Under the pieces are notes generated by a model. It worked only from the letters and a program-made list of their open reading frames with translations. It did no database searches and had not been told where the DNA came from. From positions 248,001 to 312,000 of the forward strand of contig NZ_JAHXYZ010000002.1 in assembly GCF_019969685.1 (NCBI RefSeq): 64,000 bases of DNA, read 5' to 3'. Shown piece by piece: positions 1 through 8,654 of the stretch. Every line of letters begins with the position of its first letter. Position 1 is the stretch's first letter. This stretch comes from Microbacterium sp. EST19A. Its GTDB lineage: Bacteria; Actinomycetota; Actinomycetes; Actinomycetales; Microbacteriaceae. The position numbers and the translations under genes were made by a program.

Positions 1-94
1 CATGCGCGAATGGCGCGAGGAGATCGACCTCGACGACGGGCAGGACCGCACCCCGGTCTTCGTCTTCTCGCACGCCTTCCCGACGGAGCTCTGA
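1..94 (+). CDS. 3' end of an unidentified gene (partial)
   Basis: An open frame enters from the left edge and ends at the TGA at 92-94, giving about 30 C-terminal residues rich in acidic side chains (for example REEIDLDDGQD) and ending in FPTEL. The stop overlaps the next start in an ATGA arrangement, so this gene and the MFS exporter that follows are translationally coupled. A small regulator in front of an exporter would fit the context, but too little is visible to name it. Confidence 0.6.
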   Translation, partial: MREWREEIDLDDGQDRTPVFVFSHAFPTEL

Positions 95-1335
95 TGAGCA
101 CCCTGGTCGAACCCGTGCAGCTGATCGCACCGCCGGCCTTCCGTCGCGATCACCGCGTCCACGCCTGGATCGTCGTGAAGGCGCTGTCCGATGCGGGCGA
201 CGCCCTGTGGACGATCGCGCTCGCCTGGACCGCGATCCAGATCGCCACCCCTGCCATGGCCGGCCTGATCGTCGCCGCCGGCACGGTGCCCCGCGCGGCG
301 GTCCTGCTGTTCGGCGGAGTCATCGCCGACCGTGCCGATGCCCGCCGAGTGATGCTGCTGTTCAACACGATCAGGGTCGGCGTGCTGGTCGCCGTGACCC
401 TGTGGGTCCTGGCGGCCCCGCCCTCGGTGGCGGTGCTGCTGGCCGCCGCGATCGCCTTCGGTGTATGCGACGCCTTCTACGAACCGTCGGCAGGAACGAT
501 CGCTCGTCAACTCGTCCGTGCCTCCGACCTCCCGGCGTACGGTGCTGCCGCGCAGACGGCGTCTCGCCTGGGCACCATGGGCGGCGCCGCTGTCGGCGGC
601 GTGATCGTGGCCCACGCCGGACTGGCAGGGAGCGCCGCCACGAACGCCCTCACCTTCACGGTCGTCGTGGCGTTCATCGCGATCTGGCAGCGACCGCGGT
701 TCCTGCTCGCTCGCGCCGAGAAGCAGACCGCGCTGCGCGGGATCGCCAGCGGCTTCCGTCATCTCGGCGCCCATCCCCCCACCCGCACACTCGTCTTCGC
801 GCTCTCCGGCCTCAATCTCGCCGTGGGCCCGGCCGTGGGCATCGGTCTCGCTCTCCGCGCGCACGACCAGGACTGGGGCGCACCCGCCGTCGGCCTGTTC
901 GAAGCGCTCCTCGGACTGGGTGCAGCGATCGGCGCCGTCTCCGTCGCGAAATGGCGGCCGCGCCGAGAGGCCGTCGCCGGCTTCTGGGCCCTCGTCGTGC
1001 AGGGTGCCGGCATCGTCGCTCTCGGATTCGGGCCGATCTGGACCGTGGCCGCGTCGGCGTTCGTGGTCGGAGCCACGGCGGGATACGCGTCGGTGCTGCT
1101 GAGCGCGACCTTCTCGGCCACCGTCGACACGGCGTACCTCGGGCGCATGGGCTCGATCACACGACTGGGCGATGACTGCCTCATGCCCGTCGCCATGGCC
1201 GGATTCGGTGCCCTCGCGTCGGCGACGTCGGTCTGGGTGCCCTTCGTGCTGTTCGGCACCGCGATGATGGGCTTGATGATCGTGCCGTTGCGCACCTGCA
1301 CCTTCCGGGAGATGTCGCTGAGGACGGCCGGGTGA
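94..1335 (+). CDS. MFS transporter (12-TM exporter type)
   Basis: This 413-residue protein has about 12 hydrophobic helices and an MFS motif-A-like loop (GGVIADRADARR, residues 74-85) between the second and third helices, the mark of the major facilitator superfamily. It resembles MFS proteins annotated as drug or macrolide efflux pumps that exchange protons for small molecules at the inner membrane. The ATG at 94 is preferred because it overlaps the upstream stop codon as ATGA; the frame is open further upstream, but that stretch has shadow-like Arg/Pro-rich composition. It is one of six MFS transporters in the window. The substrate cannot be read from the sequence. Confidence 0.88.
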   Translation: MSTLVEPVQLIAPPAFRRDHRVHAWIVVKALSDAGDALWTIALAWTAIQIATPAMAGLIVAAGTVPRAAVLLFGGVIADRADARRVMLLFNTIRVGVLVAVTLWVLAAPPSVAVLLAAAIAFGVCDAFYEPSAGTIARQLVRASDLPAYGAAAQTASRLGTMGGAAVGGVIVAHAGLAGSAATNALTFTVVVAFIAIWQRPRFLLARAEKQTALRGIASGFRHLGAHPPTRTLVFALSGLNLAVGPAVGIGLALRAHDQDWGAPAVGLFEALLGLGAAIGAVSVAKWRPRREAVAGFWALVVQGAGIVALGFGPIWTVAASAFVVGATAGYASVLLSATFSATVDTAYLGRMGSITRLGDDCLMPVAMAGFGALASATSVWVPFVLFGTAMMGLMIVPLRTCTFREMSLRTAG

Positions 1336-1399
1336 GAGGTCTCCACCGATCGGCTCGTCGCGGCGGACCGGCGCGCCAGCCGACGCTAGAGTCATCGCC

Positions 1400-2713
1400 A
1401 TGAGCAGCGCCGCCACCGACACGACGCCCCGCACCGCACCGGCGGGCCGCGACCTCACCCTCGACCTCGCGCGCGTGGTCTGCGTACTGCTCGTCGTGTT
1501 CGTGCACATCCTCTTCACCGGCGTCGGTCGCAACCCGGACGGGTCTCTGCTGATCGAGAAGACCGTGGAAGCACAGTCGTGGTTCACGGCGGCCTCCTGG
1601 ATCGCGAACATCATGCCGCTGTTCTTCGTGGTCGGCGGCTACGCGGCGAGAGCCGGATGGAAGTCGGCGGTCGCCCGCGGCGACACGGCCGACACGTTCG
1701 TGCGCGTGCGGCTCGCACGCCTGGCGCGCCCCGCGCTCCCCCTCCTCCTCTTCCTGACGCTCGTGCTCGGGGCGACGCGGATGCTCGGCATCGATCCTGC
1801 TCTCGTCGACACCGTCGCGATCGGCGTCGGCTCTCCCCTCTGGTTCCTCGCGGCCTACATGATCGCCCAGGCCTTCGCACCGTGGATGATGCGGCTGCAC
1901 GAGCGTCACGGTGCGTGGGTGCTGCTGGTGCTGTTCGCGGCATCCCTCGCCGTCGATGCCCTGCGGTTCCTCTTCGTCGGCGGAGTCCTCGGGATCGAGC
2001 CGGTTCGGCCGGGCGGCTACGGCCTCGGGCAGGAGCTCTTCGGCATCCCGAACATCGTGTTCGTCTGGCTGTTCGCACAGCAGGTCGGGTTCTTCCTCAA
2101 CGACGGCTGGTTCGCCCGCAGGTCATGGTGGCAGCTCGTGCTCCTCATGGCGGGCGGCTACGCGCTGCTCGGCGGCCTCGTGTCGCTGGGCGGATACACC
2201 CGGAGCATGCTGGGCAATCAGTGGCCGCCGACCGCGACGATGGCCGCCCTCGCGATCATCCAGGCCGCGGCGCTCACGCTCCTGCATGTGCCTCTGACCG
2301 CGTTGATGCGCACGCGACCGGCGCAGGGTGCGGTGTTCCTGATCGGCTCCCGACTGATGACGATCTACCTCTGGCATCTGCCCGTGATCATGATGCTCAT
2401 CGGCATCGAGCTCCTGCTGCCGCTCCCTCTCCCGGCGCCGGGGAGCCCGGTGTGGTGGTGGACGCGGCCGGTCTTCCTCGTGGTCGTGCTGGCCACCGTC
2501 TGGCTGCTCTCGCTGTGGCTGATCCGGTTCGAGAAGGTGCCCGCCGACGGCATCCCCCGCTTCCCGTCGCGGGCGGCGACCGTGTGCGCGGTTCTGCTGT
2601 TCGTGACACCGGTCATCGCGATCACGGCATACGGTCTGGACTTCACGCTCGCGGCCGTCGCCGTCGTCGGCGCGGCTGCGGCGCTGTGGCTGACGAGAAG
2701 CACGAGAGGCTGA
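1400..2713 (+). CDS. Acyltransferase family integral membrane protein (Acyl_transf_3 type)
   Basis: This 437-residue polytopic protein begins with the family's typical R-D-L-T-L-D-L-A-R first helix, followed by a helix containing FVHILF; the His in that helix is the conserved one of the acyltransferase-3 family. About ten further hydrophobic segments follow. Members move acetyl or other acyl groups onto cell-surface sugars, peptidoglycan or lipids. The start looks leaderless: TAGAGT at 1387-1392 lies 7 nt before the ATG and no Shine-Dalgarno is seen. A strong hairpin terminator follows the stop. The acceptor is unknown. Confidence 0.85.
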   Translation: MSSAATDTTPRTAPAGRDLTLDLARVVCVLLVVFVHILFTGVGRNPDGSLLIEKTVEAQSWFTAASWIANIMPLFFVVGGYAARAGWKSAVARGDTADTFVRVRLARLARPALPLLLFLTLVLGATRMLGIDPALVDTVAIGVGSPLWFLAAYMIAQAFAPWMMRLHERHGAWVLLVLFAASLAVDALRFLFVGGVLGIEPVRPGGYGLGQELFGIPNIVFVWLFAQQVGFFLNDGWFARRSWWQLVLLMAGGYALLGGLVSLGGYTRSMLGNQWPPTATMAALAIIQAAALTLLHVPLTALMRTRPAQGAVFLIGSRLMTIYLWHLPVIMMLIGIELLLPLPLPAPGSPVWWWTRPVFLVVVLATVWLLSLWLIRFEKVPADGIPRFPSRAATVCAVLLFVTPVIAITAYGLDFTLAAVAVVGAAAALWLTRSTRG

Positions 2714-2732
2714 ATCCGCGCGCGGGAACGAA

Positions 2733-2760
2733 GAAAGCCCCCGGCGAACCGGGGGCTTTC
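2733..2760. terminator. Bidirectional rho-independent terminator
   Basis: A perfect 12-bp stem (GAAAGCCCCCGG with its complement) closes a CGAA tetraloop. It has a T-rich run on both sides and lies between the membrane acyltransferase on the plus strand and tRNA-Glu on the minus strand, so it can end both transcripts. Confidence 0.85.
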
Positions 2761-2770
2761 TGGTGTCGTG

Positions 2771-2843
2771 TGACCCCAGCGGGATTCGAACCCGCGTTAC
2801 CGCCGTGAGAGGGCAGCGTACTAGGCCGCTATACGATGGGGCC
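2771..2843 (-). tRNA. tRNA-Glu (CTC)
   Basis: The minus strand folds as a complete 73-nt cloverleaf. The acceptor GGCCCCA pairs with TGGGGTC (one G-U), followed by discriminator A. The T arm contains GGTTCGAATCC. The anticodon loop is CCTCTCA, so the anticodon is CTC (Glu). The 3' CCA is not encoded. The terminator at 2733-2760 lies just downstream. Confidence 0.97.
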
Positions 2844-2994
2844 GTCTGGCGGGGCGTTTCCGTCCCGCGACAACCGTTCAAGTATGCCATGCAGATTCTT
2901 CCTCCGCAAAATCGAGCCGACCTCGACGAGCGCTCGGGCGTGGCGCGCGGCGATTGCGTTTGCCGCCGAGCCTCCGAAGGAGTTGACTCGTCTC

Positions 2995-3633
2995 ATGCGC
3001 GTCACGAAGTTCGAACATGCCACTCTCCGCATCGACCAGAACGATGAGACCCTTCTGATCGACCCCGGTTCCTTCACCGCTCCCCTGATCGACCTCGGGA
3101 ACCTCGTCGGCGTGGTGATCACGCACGAGCATCCGGATCACTGGACCTCGGATCACCTCGACCGCATCCTCCGCGACGCCCCGGGAACACCGATCTACGC
3201 ACCGTCCGGAGTGGCGCGCGCCGCCGAGGGCTACGAGATCAACGTCGTCGCCCCGGGAGACACGATCGAGGTCGGCGGATTCCGCCTGCAGTTCTTCGGC
3301 GGCACGCACGAGGTCATCCACTCGTCCCTGCCGACCGTCGAGAACGTCGGAGTCCTCGTGAACGACGAGCTCTACTACCCGGGCGATTCCTACGCCGTCC
3401 CCGAGGGCATCGAGGTCGACACTCTCGCGGCTCCGCTCGGAGCGCCGTGGCTGAAGATCGGCGAGGCGATGGACTATGTGCTCGCGGTGAAGCCGCGGCG
3501 CGCGTTCGGCGTCCACGACATGACGCTCTCGGTCATCGGCAAGAACATGCATCGTCAGCGGCTGCAGTGGGCCACCGAGCAGGGCGGCGGAGAGTTCTTC
3601 GTGCTCGAGCCCGGCGAGTCGCTCGACCTCTGA
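2995..3633 (+). CDS. MBL-fold metal-dependent hydrolase
   Basis: This 212-residue protein carries the metallo-beta-lactamase metal-binding motif T-H-E-H-P-D-H at residues 43-49 (His44, His46, Asp48, His49), a later G-D-S loop near YYPGDSY and a His near the C-terminus (FGVHD), all in the order expected of the fold. It resembles the small UlaG/YtkL-like cytoplasmic hydrolases of unassigned substrate. The ATG at 2995 is chosen because AAGGAG lies at 2977-2982; a longer open frame upstream overlaps tRNA-Glu and is not credible. The APH-type kinase gene starts only 2 nt after the stop, so the two are probably one operon. Confidence 0.88.
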   Translation: MRVTKFEHATLRIDQNDETLLIDPGSFTAPLIDLGNLVGVVITHEHPDHWTSDHLDRILRDAPGTPIYAPSGVARAAEGYEINVVAPGDTIEVGGFRLQFFGGTHEVIHSSLPTVENVGVLVNDELYYPGDSYAVPEGIEVDTLAAPLGAPWLKIGEAMDYVLAVKPRRAFGVHDMTLSVIGKNMHRQRLQWATEQGGGEFFVLEPGESLDL

Positions 3634-3635
3634 CC

Positions 3636-4523
3636 GTGCCGGACTCCCCTGCCGCGGAGCGGATCCTCGACGAAGCCGGTGTCCGCGCACTGGTCCGCGC
3701 TGTCGCGCCCGCGCTGGCGGAGCTGCCGCTGATCCGCGTCGCGGAAGGGTGGGACAACGTCACGTGGCGTCTCGGCGACGACCTCGCCGTCCGGATGCCG
3801 CGCCGCGCCCTCGCCGTGCCGCTCATCGAGCACGAGCAGCACGCCCTGCCGCTGCTCACCCCGGCTCTGAGCGGGGTCGGCGTGCGCACCCCGCTGCCGC
3901 TCGTCGTCGGAGCGCCCACGGCCGAGTTCCCCTGGCCCTGGTCGCTCCTGCCGTGGCTGCCGGGGCGGCAGGCGCTGGGGCTCCCGAGGGCGGACAACAC
4001 CTCGTGGGCCGGAGACCTCGCCGTCGCGCTCCGCGCGCTCCACGTGCCGGCTCCCGACGATGCTCCGCACAATCCGGTGCGCGGCGTGCCTCTCTCGCAC
4101 CGCGAGGACAGCGTACGCGCGCGCCTCGCCGATCTGCCGCCGTCGATCGCCGATCCCCTGGAGCGGATCTGGCGGAGCGGGCTCGCTGCGGCGCCCGCGA
4201 CCGAATCCGTGTGGATCCACGGCGACCTGCATCCGGGGAACATCCTCGTCGACGGCGGCCGTCTCTCGGCGCTGATCGACTTCGGCGACGTCACCGCAGG
4301 CGACCCCGCGTACGATCTCGCCGCAGGCTGGCTCGCGTTCGACGCCGAAGGACGGCAGCAGTTCCGCCGCGCAGCGGGTGACCGCTACGACGAGCAGAGT
4401 TGGGTCCGTGCCCGTGCATGGGCAGCGGCCATCGCCGCCATCCTCGCGCATGCGAGCGACGACCGCGACGACCTCCGCACCCTCGGATTCGAGACGGCCG
4501 AGGAACTGCTCAAGGACGAGTGA
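3636..4523 (+). CDS. APH-family phosphotransferase (kinase-like)
   Basis: This 295-residue protein has the aminoglycoside-phosphotransferase catalytic core: HGDLHPGN around residues 195-202 (catalytic-loop Asp and Asn) and IDFGD around residues 214-218 (Mg-binding Asp). The family phosphorylates small molecules such as aminoglycosides, choline or sugars. Nothing here marks it as a resistance gene, and most chromosomal members have unknown substrates. The GTG start at 3636 lies 2 nt after the preceding gene, implying coupled expression. Its last 14 nt overlap the 3' end of the convergent aminopeptidase gene. Confidence 0.85.
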   Translation: MPDSPAAERILDEAGVRALVRAVAPALAELPLIRVAEGWDNVTWRLGDDLAVRMPRRALAVPLIEHEQHALPLLTPALSGVGVRTPLPLVVGAPTAEFPWPWSLLPWLPGRQALGLPRADNTSWAGDLAVALRALHVPAPDDAPHNPVRGVPLSHREDSVRARLADLPPSIADPLERIWRSGLAAAPATESVWIHGDLHPGNILVDGGRLSALIDFGDVTAGDPAYDLAAGWLAFDAEGRQQFRRAAGDRYDEQSWVRARAWAAAIAAILAHASDDRDDLRTLGFETAEELLKDE

Positions 4524-6996
4524 TCGCGCGCACCCGGAGCGACCGCGCCAGGTGGTCGCGCTGCTCGATCACGAGCCGACGGAGGGCAGCCGGCGCGTGC
4601 GCGTTCTCCGCGAGCCAGGAGTCGACCGGATCGAGCGAGTCGCTCGAAGGGAACAGCCCGAGCACGAGACGCTTCGCCAGTTCGATGCTCCGCGTGCTCC
4701 AGACGTCTCCGATCCGCGCGAAGTAGTCGGCGTCGAACTCCGCGATGAGGTCTCGGCGGCCTCCGGCGCGGAAGCCTGCGATCTCGGCGTCCAGGTGATC
4801 GTTGGTCAGCGACACATCACTCCACGCCGTGTCCCAGGCCGCACGACGCACGGCCGGATCCGGACGCGAGGCGAGCGCGCGCCGCGCCGCGGTGCGACCG
4901 GTGCCGGTGTCGTCACGTGCCTGCTCCGCGGCGACGTTGCCCGCGTCGGCGTGACCGGTCGTGACGAGTGCCGTCAGGAGCTGCCAGCGCAGATCCGGAT
5001 CGACGACGAGCCCGTCCGCGACCTGCCCGTCGAGCATCGCCCGAACGTCGGCGTGGCGCGCGTCGTCGTACGCGGATGCCGAGGCGAAAGCCCGTGCCCA
5101 AGACAGCTGTGCGTCGCTCCCGGCATCCGCCGTCTGCAGCGCATTCCAGGTCGCCTCTGTCCACTGCCGCTGCTCGTCGGGACGCCGCGCGTCGTCGACG
5201 AACTGGCGCACCGTGTACGCCGCGTTGAGGAGGGCTCCGGAGAGCAGTCCGATGTTCGTCTCTCCCGGCGCGTGCGCGCGCACGATCGCGATGTAGCGCG
5301 CCGCGTCGAGCTCTCCGTCGCGCGTGGCGTTCCAGAGCGCCGACCACACGAGCGCCCGTGCCAGCGGGTCTTCGATGGCGGAGAGCGACTCCTCCACCGT
5401 GCGCAGCGATCGCTCGTCGAGGCGGGCCTTCGCGTAGGTCAGGTCGTCGTCGTTGACGATGACGAGATCGGCGTCCGCGAGTTCGATCCGCGTCCGCTCT
5501 TCCACGATGTCCACTTCGACCTGCTCGCGCCGCACGACGCGGCCGTCGACGCGATCGTAGAGACCGATGCGCAGCCGATGCGGCCGGGGCTCGGTCTGGA
5601 CCAGGGTGCGATCGCCGTCGGCATCCGTCTCCAGCCAGAGCGCCGACACACCCGAGGTCTGCAGCCACGCGCGGGACCAGTCGCTCATGTCACGGCCCGA
5701 GACGGCGCTCAGCTGCACGAGGAAGTCGTCCAGCGTGGTGTTGCTGAACGCGTTCGCGGCGAAGTACCGTCGCGCGCCCTCGAAGAACGCGTCGTCGCCG
5801 ACGAAGGCGACGAGCTGCTTCAGCACCGCCGCGCCCTTGGCGTAGGTGATGCCGTCGAAGTTCAGCTTGGCGGCCTCGAGGTCGGTGATGTCGGCGACGA
5901 TCGGATGCGTCGTCGGCAACTGATCCTGCTGATAGGCCCACGCCTTGCGCTTCGCGGCGAAGCTGACCCAGGCGTCGTGGAACCTGGTGGCCACGGCCGA
6001 GGCGTGCGAACCCATGTAATCGGCGAAGGACTCCTTCAGCCAGAGGTCGTCCCACCACTTCATCGTGACGAGGTCGCCGAACCACATGTGCGCCATCTCG
6101 TGCAGGATCGTGTTCGCCCGTCCCGCGCGCTGCGCGTCGGTCGCCGCGCCGCGGGAGATGTAGCTCTCCGTGAAGGTCACGAGCCCCGGGTTCTCCATCG
6201 CGCCGAGGTTGTACTCCGGGACGAAGATCTGGTCGTACTTGCCCCACGGGTAGGGGTAGGCGAAGGCATCCGTGAAGAAGTCGAGGCCCTGACGCGTGAC
6301 CTCGAGGATCTCGTCGGACTCGAGGTGCTCCGCCAGAGAGCGGCGCACGAAGACGCCGAGCGGGATGTGCTGGTCACCGCGCTCCCATGCGCCGTCGATC
6401 CGGGCGTACGGTCCTGCGGCCACGGCCGTGATGTAACTCGAGATCGGCAGCGTCGGAGCGAACTCGACGCGCTGGATGCCCAGCCCTCGATCCGTGCGCG
6501 CCGGCGACTGGTTCGAGAGGACCTCCCATCCGGAGGGCGCATCGACGACGAACGTGTACGCCGCCTTCATGTCGGGCTGCTCGAAGCAGGCCATCACACG
6601 GCGCGAATCGGCCGGCTCGTACTGGGTATAGAGGTAGGTCGCGTCGTCGACCGGGTCGTGGAAGCGGTGCAGTCCCTCACCGGAGCGGCTGTACGCGCCC
6701 ACGGCCTCGACGCGCACCACGTTCGACGGAGCCAGGCCCGTCAGCGCGATCCGCGCTCCGTCGTAGTCGACAGCGCGCTCTTCGCCGTTCACGACGAGCC
6801 GGCGCACCTCTTCACCGATGAAGTCGAGCCATGTCGCGTCGTCCGTCGCGTCGAACTCGAGAGTCGTCGTCGTCGGGAATCCGGTCCGCGCGCGCTCGGG
6901 CGCGCCCGTGAGATCGAGCTCGACACGGATGCTGCGCAGGGTGACCGCCGCGGATCGCGCCGCGGTCTCCTGTCGGCTGAGGTTGGCGGTGTCCAT
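4510..6996 (-). CDS. pepN: Aminopeptidase N (M1 zinc metallopeptidase)
   Basis: This 828-residue protein shows both M1 signatures: GAMENPG at residues 265-271 (substrate N-terminus recognition) and HEMAH with a distal Glu (HEMAHMWFGD at 299-308, third ligand Glu322 in LKESFADY). The N-terminal beta-domain and the long C-terminal helical ERAP1-like domain are also present. It releases N-terminal residues from peptides in the cytosol. The length is normal for the actinobacterial enzyme. A purine-rich GGATGGAGG precedes the ATG. The gene ends 14 nt inside the convergent kinase gene. Confidence 0.97.
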   Translation of the reverse strand: MDTANLSRQETAARSAAVTLRSIRVELDLTGAPERARTGFPTTTTLEFDATDDATWLDFIGEEVRRLVVNGEERAVDYDGARIALTGLAPSNVVRVEAVGAYSRSGEGLHRFHDPVDDATYLYTQYEPADSRRVMACFEQPDMKAAYTFVVDAPSGWEVLSNQSPARTDRGLGIQRVEFAPTLPISSYITAVAAGPYARIDGAWERGDQHIPLGVFVRRSLAEHLESDEILEVTRQGLDFFTDAFAYPYPWGKYDQIFVPEYNLGAMENPGLVTFTESYISRGAATDAQRAGRANTILHEMAHMWFGDLVTMKWWDDLWLKESFADYMGSHASAVATRFHDAWVSFAAKRKAWAYQQDQLPTTHPIVADITDLEAAKLNFDGITYAKGAAVLKQLVAFVGDDAFFEGARRYFAANAFSNTTLDDFLVQLSAVSGRDMSDWSRAWLQTSGVSALWLETDADGDRTLVQTEPRPHRLRIGLYDRVDGRVVRREQVEVDIVEERTRIELADADLVIVNDDDLTYAKARLDERSLRTVEESLSAIEDPLARALVWSALWNATRDGELDAARYIAIVRAHAPGETNIGLLSGALLNAAYTVRQFVDDARRPDEQRQWTEATWNALQTADAGSDAQLSWARAFASASAYDDARHADVRAMLDGQVADGLVVDPDLRWQLLTALVTTGHADAGNVAAEQARDDTGTGRTAARRALASRPDPAVRRAAWDTAWSDVSLTNDHLDAEIAGFRAGGRRDLIAEFDADYFARIGDVWSTRSIELAKRLVLGLFPSSDSLDPVDSWLAENAHAPAALRRLVIEQRDHLARSLRVRAITRP

Positions 6997-7047
6997 GCCT
7001 CCATCCTTTCATTCACGCAGCCGACAGCCGCACCGCTGCGCTTCCGC

Positions 7048-8061
7048 TCACCGCCGACGCCCGCCCTTCTGCCGCCGATTCGCCTTGCGTGACGTCTCGG
7101 GCCCGCCGAGGAGCCGGCGGATGGCCGTCTCCGGCGTCACGGTCAGGTCGAGCGTCTGGCCGCGGCCGTAGAGCGTGAAGACCCGGGGATCGATGTAACT
7201 CCCCCGCGCGACCGCGGTCGTGTTCCCGAGAGCGGTCGCCGTCGCCTGGACCGCGAGACGCTCGGCCCTCTCCTTGTCGCGGCGGCTGTCGAGCGCTCCG
7301 ATCCGTGCCAGCGCATCGGCCGCCGTGATCGTGCCGTGGAGGGTTCGGAAGTCCTTCGCTGAGAACGTGGCCCCGGTGATCTCGCGGATGTACGCATTGA
7401 CCTCCGCCGGGGTGATGCGCACACGCCGACGCCCCTTGCGGTACGCCAGCAGGAACTCCCGGGCGCCGCCCGCGGCGAACTCCGTGAGCGCCTCGGCGAG
7501 CGAGTCGTCGGTGATCTCGATCGACGCCGTTCGACCGCTCTTCGCCGGGAAGGACAGGGCGACATCGCTGCCGTCGAGCTTCACGTCGCGTCGGCGCAGA
7601 GTCGTCAGACCACGGCTGCCGTGCCGCGCGAGGTACCGCTCGGATCCGATGCGGAGTGCGGCGTCGTCGAGAAGACGGAAGGAGATGGCGAGGGCCTTGT
7701 CCTTGGTCTGCCCGTCGTCGCCGAGCGCGCGCGTCACCTGCGCTCGCGCGCTGGGCAGCGCGGCGGCGAGCTCGAGCGCGCGGACGAACTTGCGTCGATC
7801 GCGCGAGACACGCCAGAGCGGGTGGTACAGGTACTGCTTGCGACCGGCCTCATCGACGCCCACGGCCTGGATGTGGGCCAGCGGATCGGCGGCGATCCAC
7901 ACGTCGGTCCAGGCCGGTGGAATCACCAGGTCATGGATCCGCTCCCGATCGGCCTCCGGAGCGACCGCACCCGCCGGATCCACGAAACGGAACCCGGAAC
8001 CCGATCGCACCCGTCGGAATCCCGGGTCGTCCCCGGGAACGACGCGATTCAGTCTCGCCAT
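7048..8061 (-). CDS. DNA topoisomerase IB (poxvirus-like, bacterial)
   Basis: This 337-residue protein matches bacterial type IB topoisomerases. The N-terminal domain carries VIPPAWTDVWIA and the KQYLYHPLWR segment. The catalytic domain holds conserved Arg and Lys residues and ends with the active-site Tyr (about residue 289 in GSYIDPRV). It relaxes supercoils through a 3'-phosphotyrosine intermediate. The ATG at 8061 is chosen because GGGAGG lies 8 nt upstream; the frame stays open for another 2 kb, but that extension is antisense to the MFS gene and has shadow-like composition. The lysine-arginine-rich tail is typical of the family. Confidence 0.93.
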   Translation of the reverse strand: MARLNRVVPGDDPGFRRVRSGSGFRFVDPAGAVAPEADRERIHDLVIPPAWTDVWIAADPLAHIQAVGVDEAGRKQYLYHPLWRVSRDRRKFVRALELAAALPSARAQVTRALGDDGQTKDKALAISFRLLDDAALRIGSERYLARHGSRGLTTLRRRDVKLDGSDVALSFPAKSGRTASIEITDDSLAEALTEFAAGGAREFLLAYRKGRRRVRITPAEVNAYIREITGATFSAKDFRTLHGTITAADALARIGALDSRRDKERAERLAVQATATALGNTTAVARGSYIDPRVFTLYGRGQTLDLTVTPETAIRRLLGGPETSRKANRRQKGGRRR

Positions 8062-8150
8062 CCGTACTGCCTCCCTCGACTCGTTCTCGGATCGAGGATG
8101 CAGGCCCTCACACGTCTGCGGAAGGGAGTGGCGTCGCATGCTCCGCCGTG

Positions 8151-8645
8151 CTATCCGTCTTCGGCTCGGGGTGCGGCGAAGGTGCTGCGCATGTGGTCGC
8201 TCGTGAGGAAGTCGGCGATCCCGATCATGATCAGGCTGAAGACGATCTGCTCCGACACCATCCAGAGCGGATACAGGCCGGGGATCGCCGCCATCACGAG
8301 CGTGATGATCGGGAAGATCTGCGCGAACAGCCGCAGCCGCCGGTATGCCCACCGCCACCCGCGCTGCGCCCGCCAGGCGAAGTAGAACAGTGTGGCGGTC
8401 ATCGCGAGCACGACGAGTGTGCGCATCCAGACGGCGAACGAGACCGACTCCCCGTCGACGGCGAGCAGCAGCGCGACGATGACCGCCCCGACGCCGATCA
8501 CGAGCTCGACGACGAGGAGCCAGAGGATCCAGGTGAAGGCCCGCACGGTCTTGGGGTGCGTGCGATCGGCCTCGCTGATGGCGACACCGGCCTGCCGCCC
8601 GCCCGCGATCCGGTCGAGACGGAGGAAGAGCGATTCCAGAGCCAT
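8151..8645 (-). CDS. Membrane protein of unknown function
   Basis: This 164-residue protein has four hydrophobic segments, roughly residues 40-62, 71-88, 104-121 and 128-145, after a basic N-terminus (MALESLFLRLDRIAGGRQ). No catalytic motif is visible. It lies only 9 nt downstream of the MFS gene on the same strand, so the two are probably co-transcribed. I do not recognise the family. Confidence 0.72.
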   Translation of the reverse strand: MALESLFLRLDRIAGGRQAGVAISEADRTHPKTVRAFTWILWLLVVELVIGVGAVIVALLLAVDGESVSFAVWMRTLVVLAMTATLFYFAWRAQRGWRWAYRRLRLFAQIFPIITLVMAAIPGLYPLWMVSEQIVFSLIMIGIADFLTSDHMRSTFAAPRAEDG

Positions 8646-8654
8646 AGTGGGAGC

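Noticed and set aside
3636..4523. Calling the APH-family protein an antibiotic-resistance gene
   Set aside because: Only the general kinase motifs are present; the neighbour is a metallo-hydrolase, and there is no sign of a mobile element.
4378..7092. Open frame of about 900 codons opposite pepN
   Set aside because: Antisense to a clear aminopeptidase gene, Arg/Val-rich with no family motif. It is a product of high GC content, which removes stop codons in the complementary frame.
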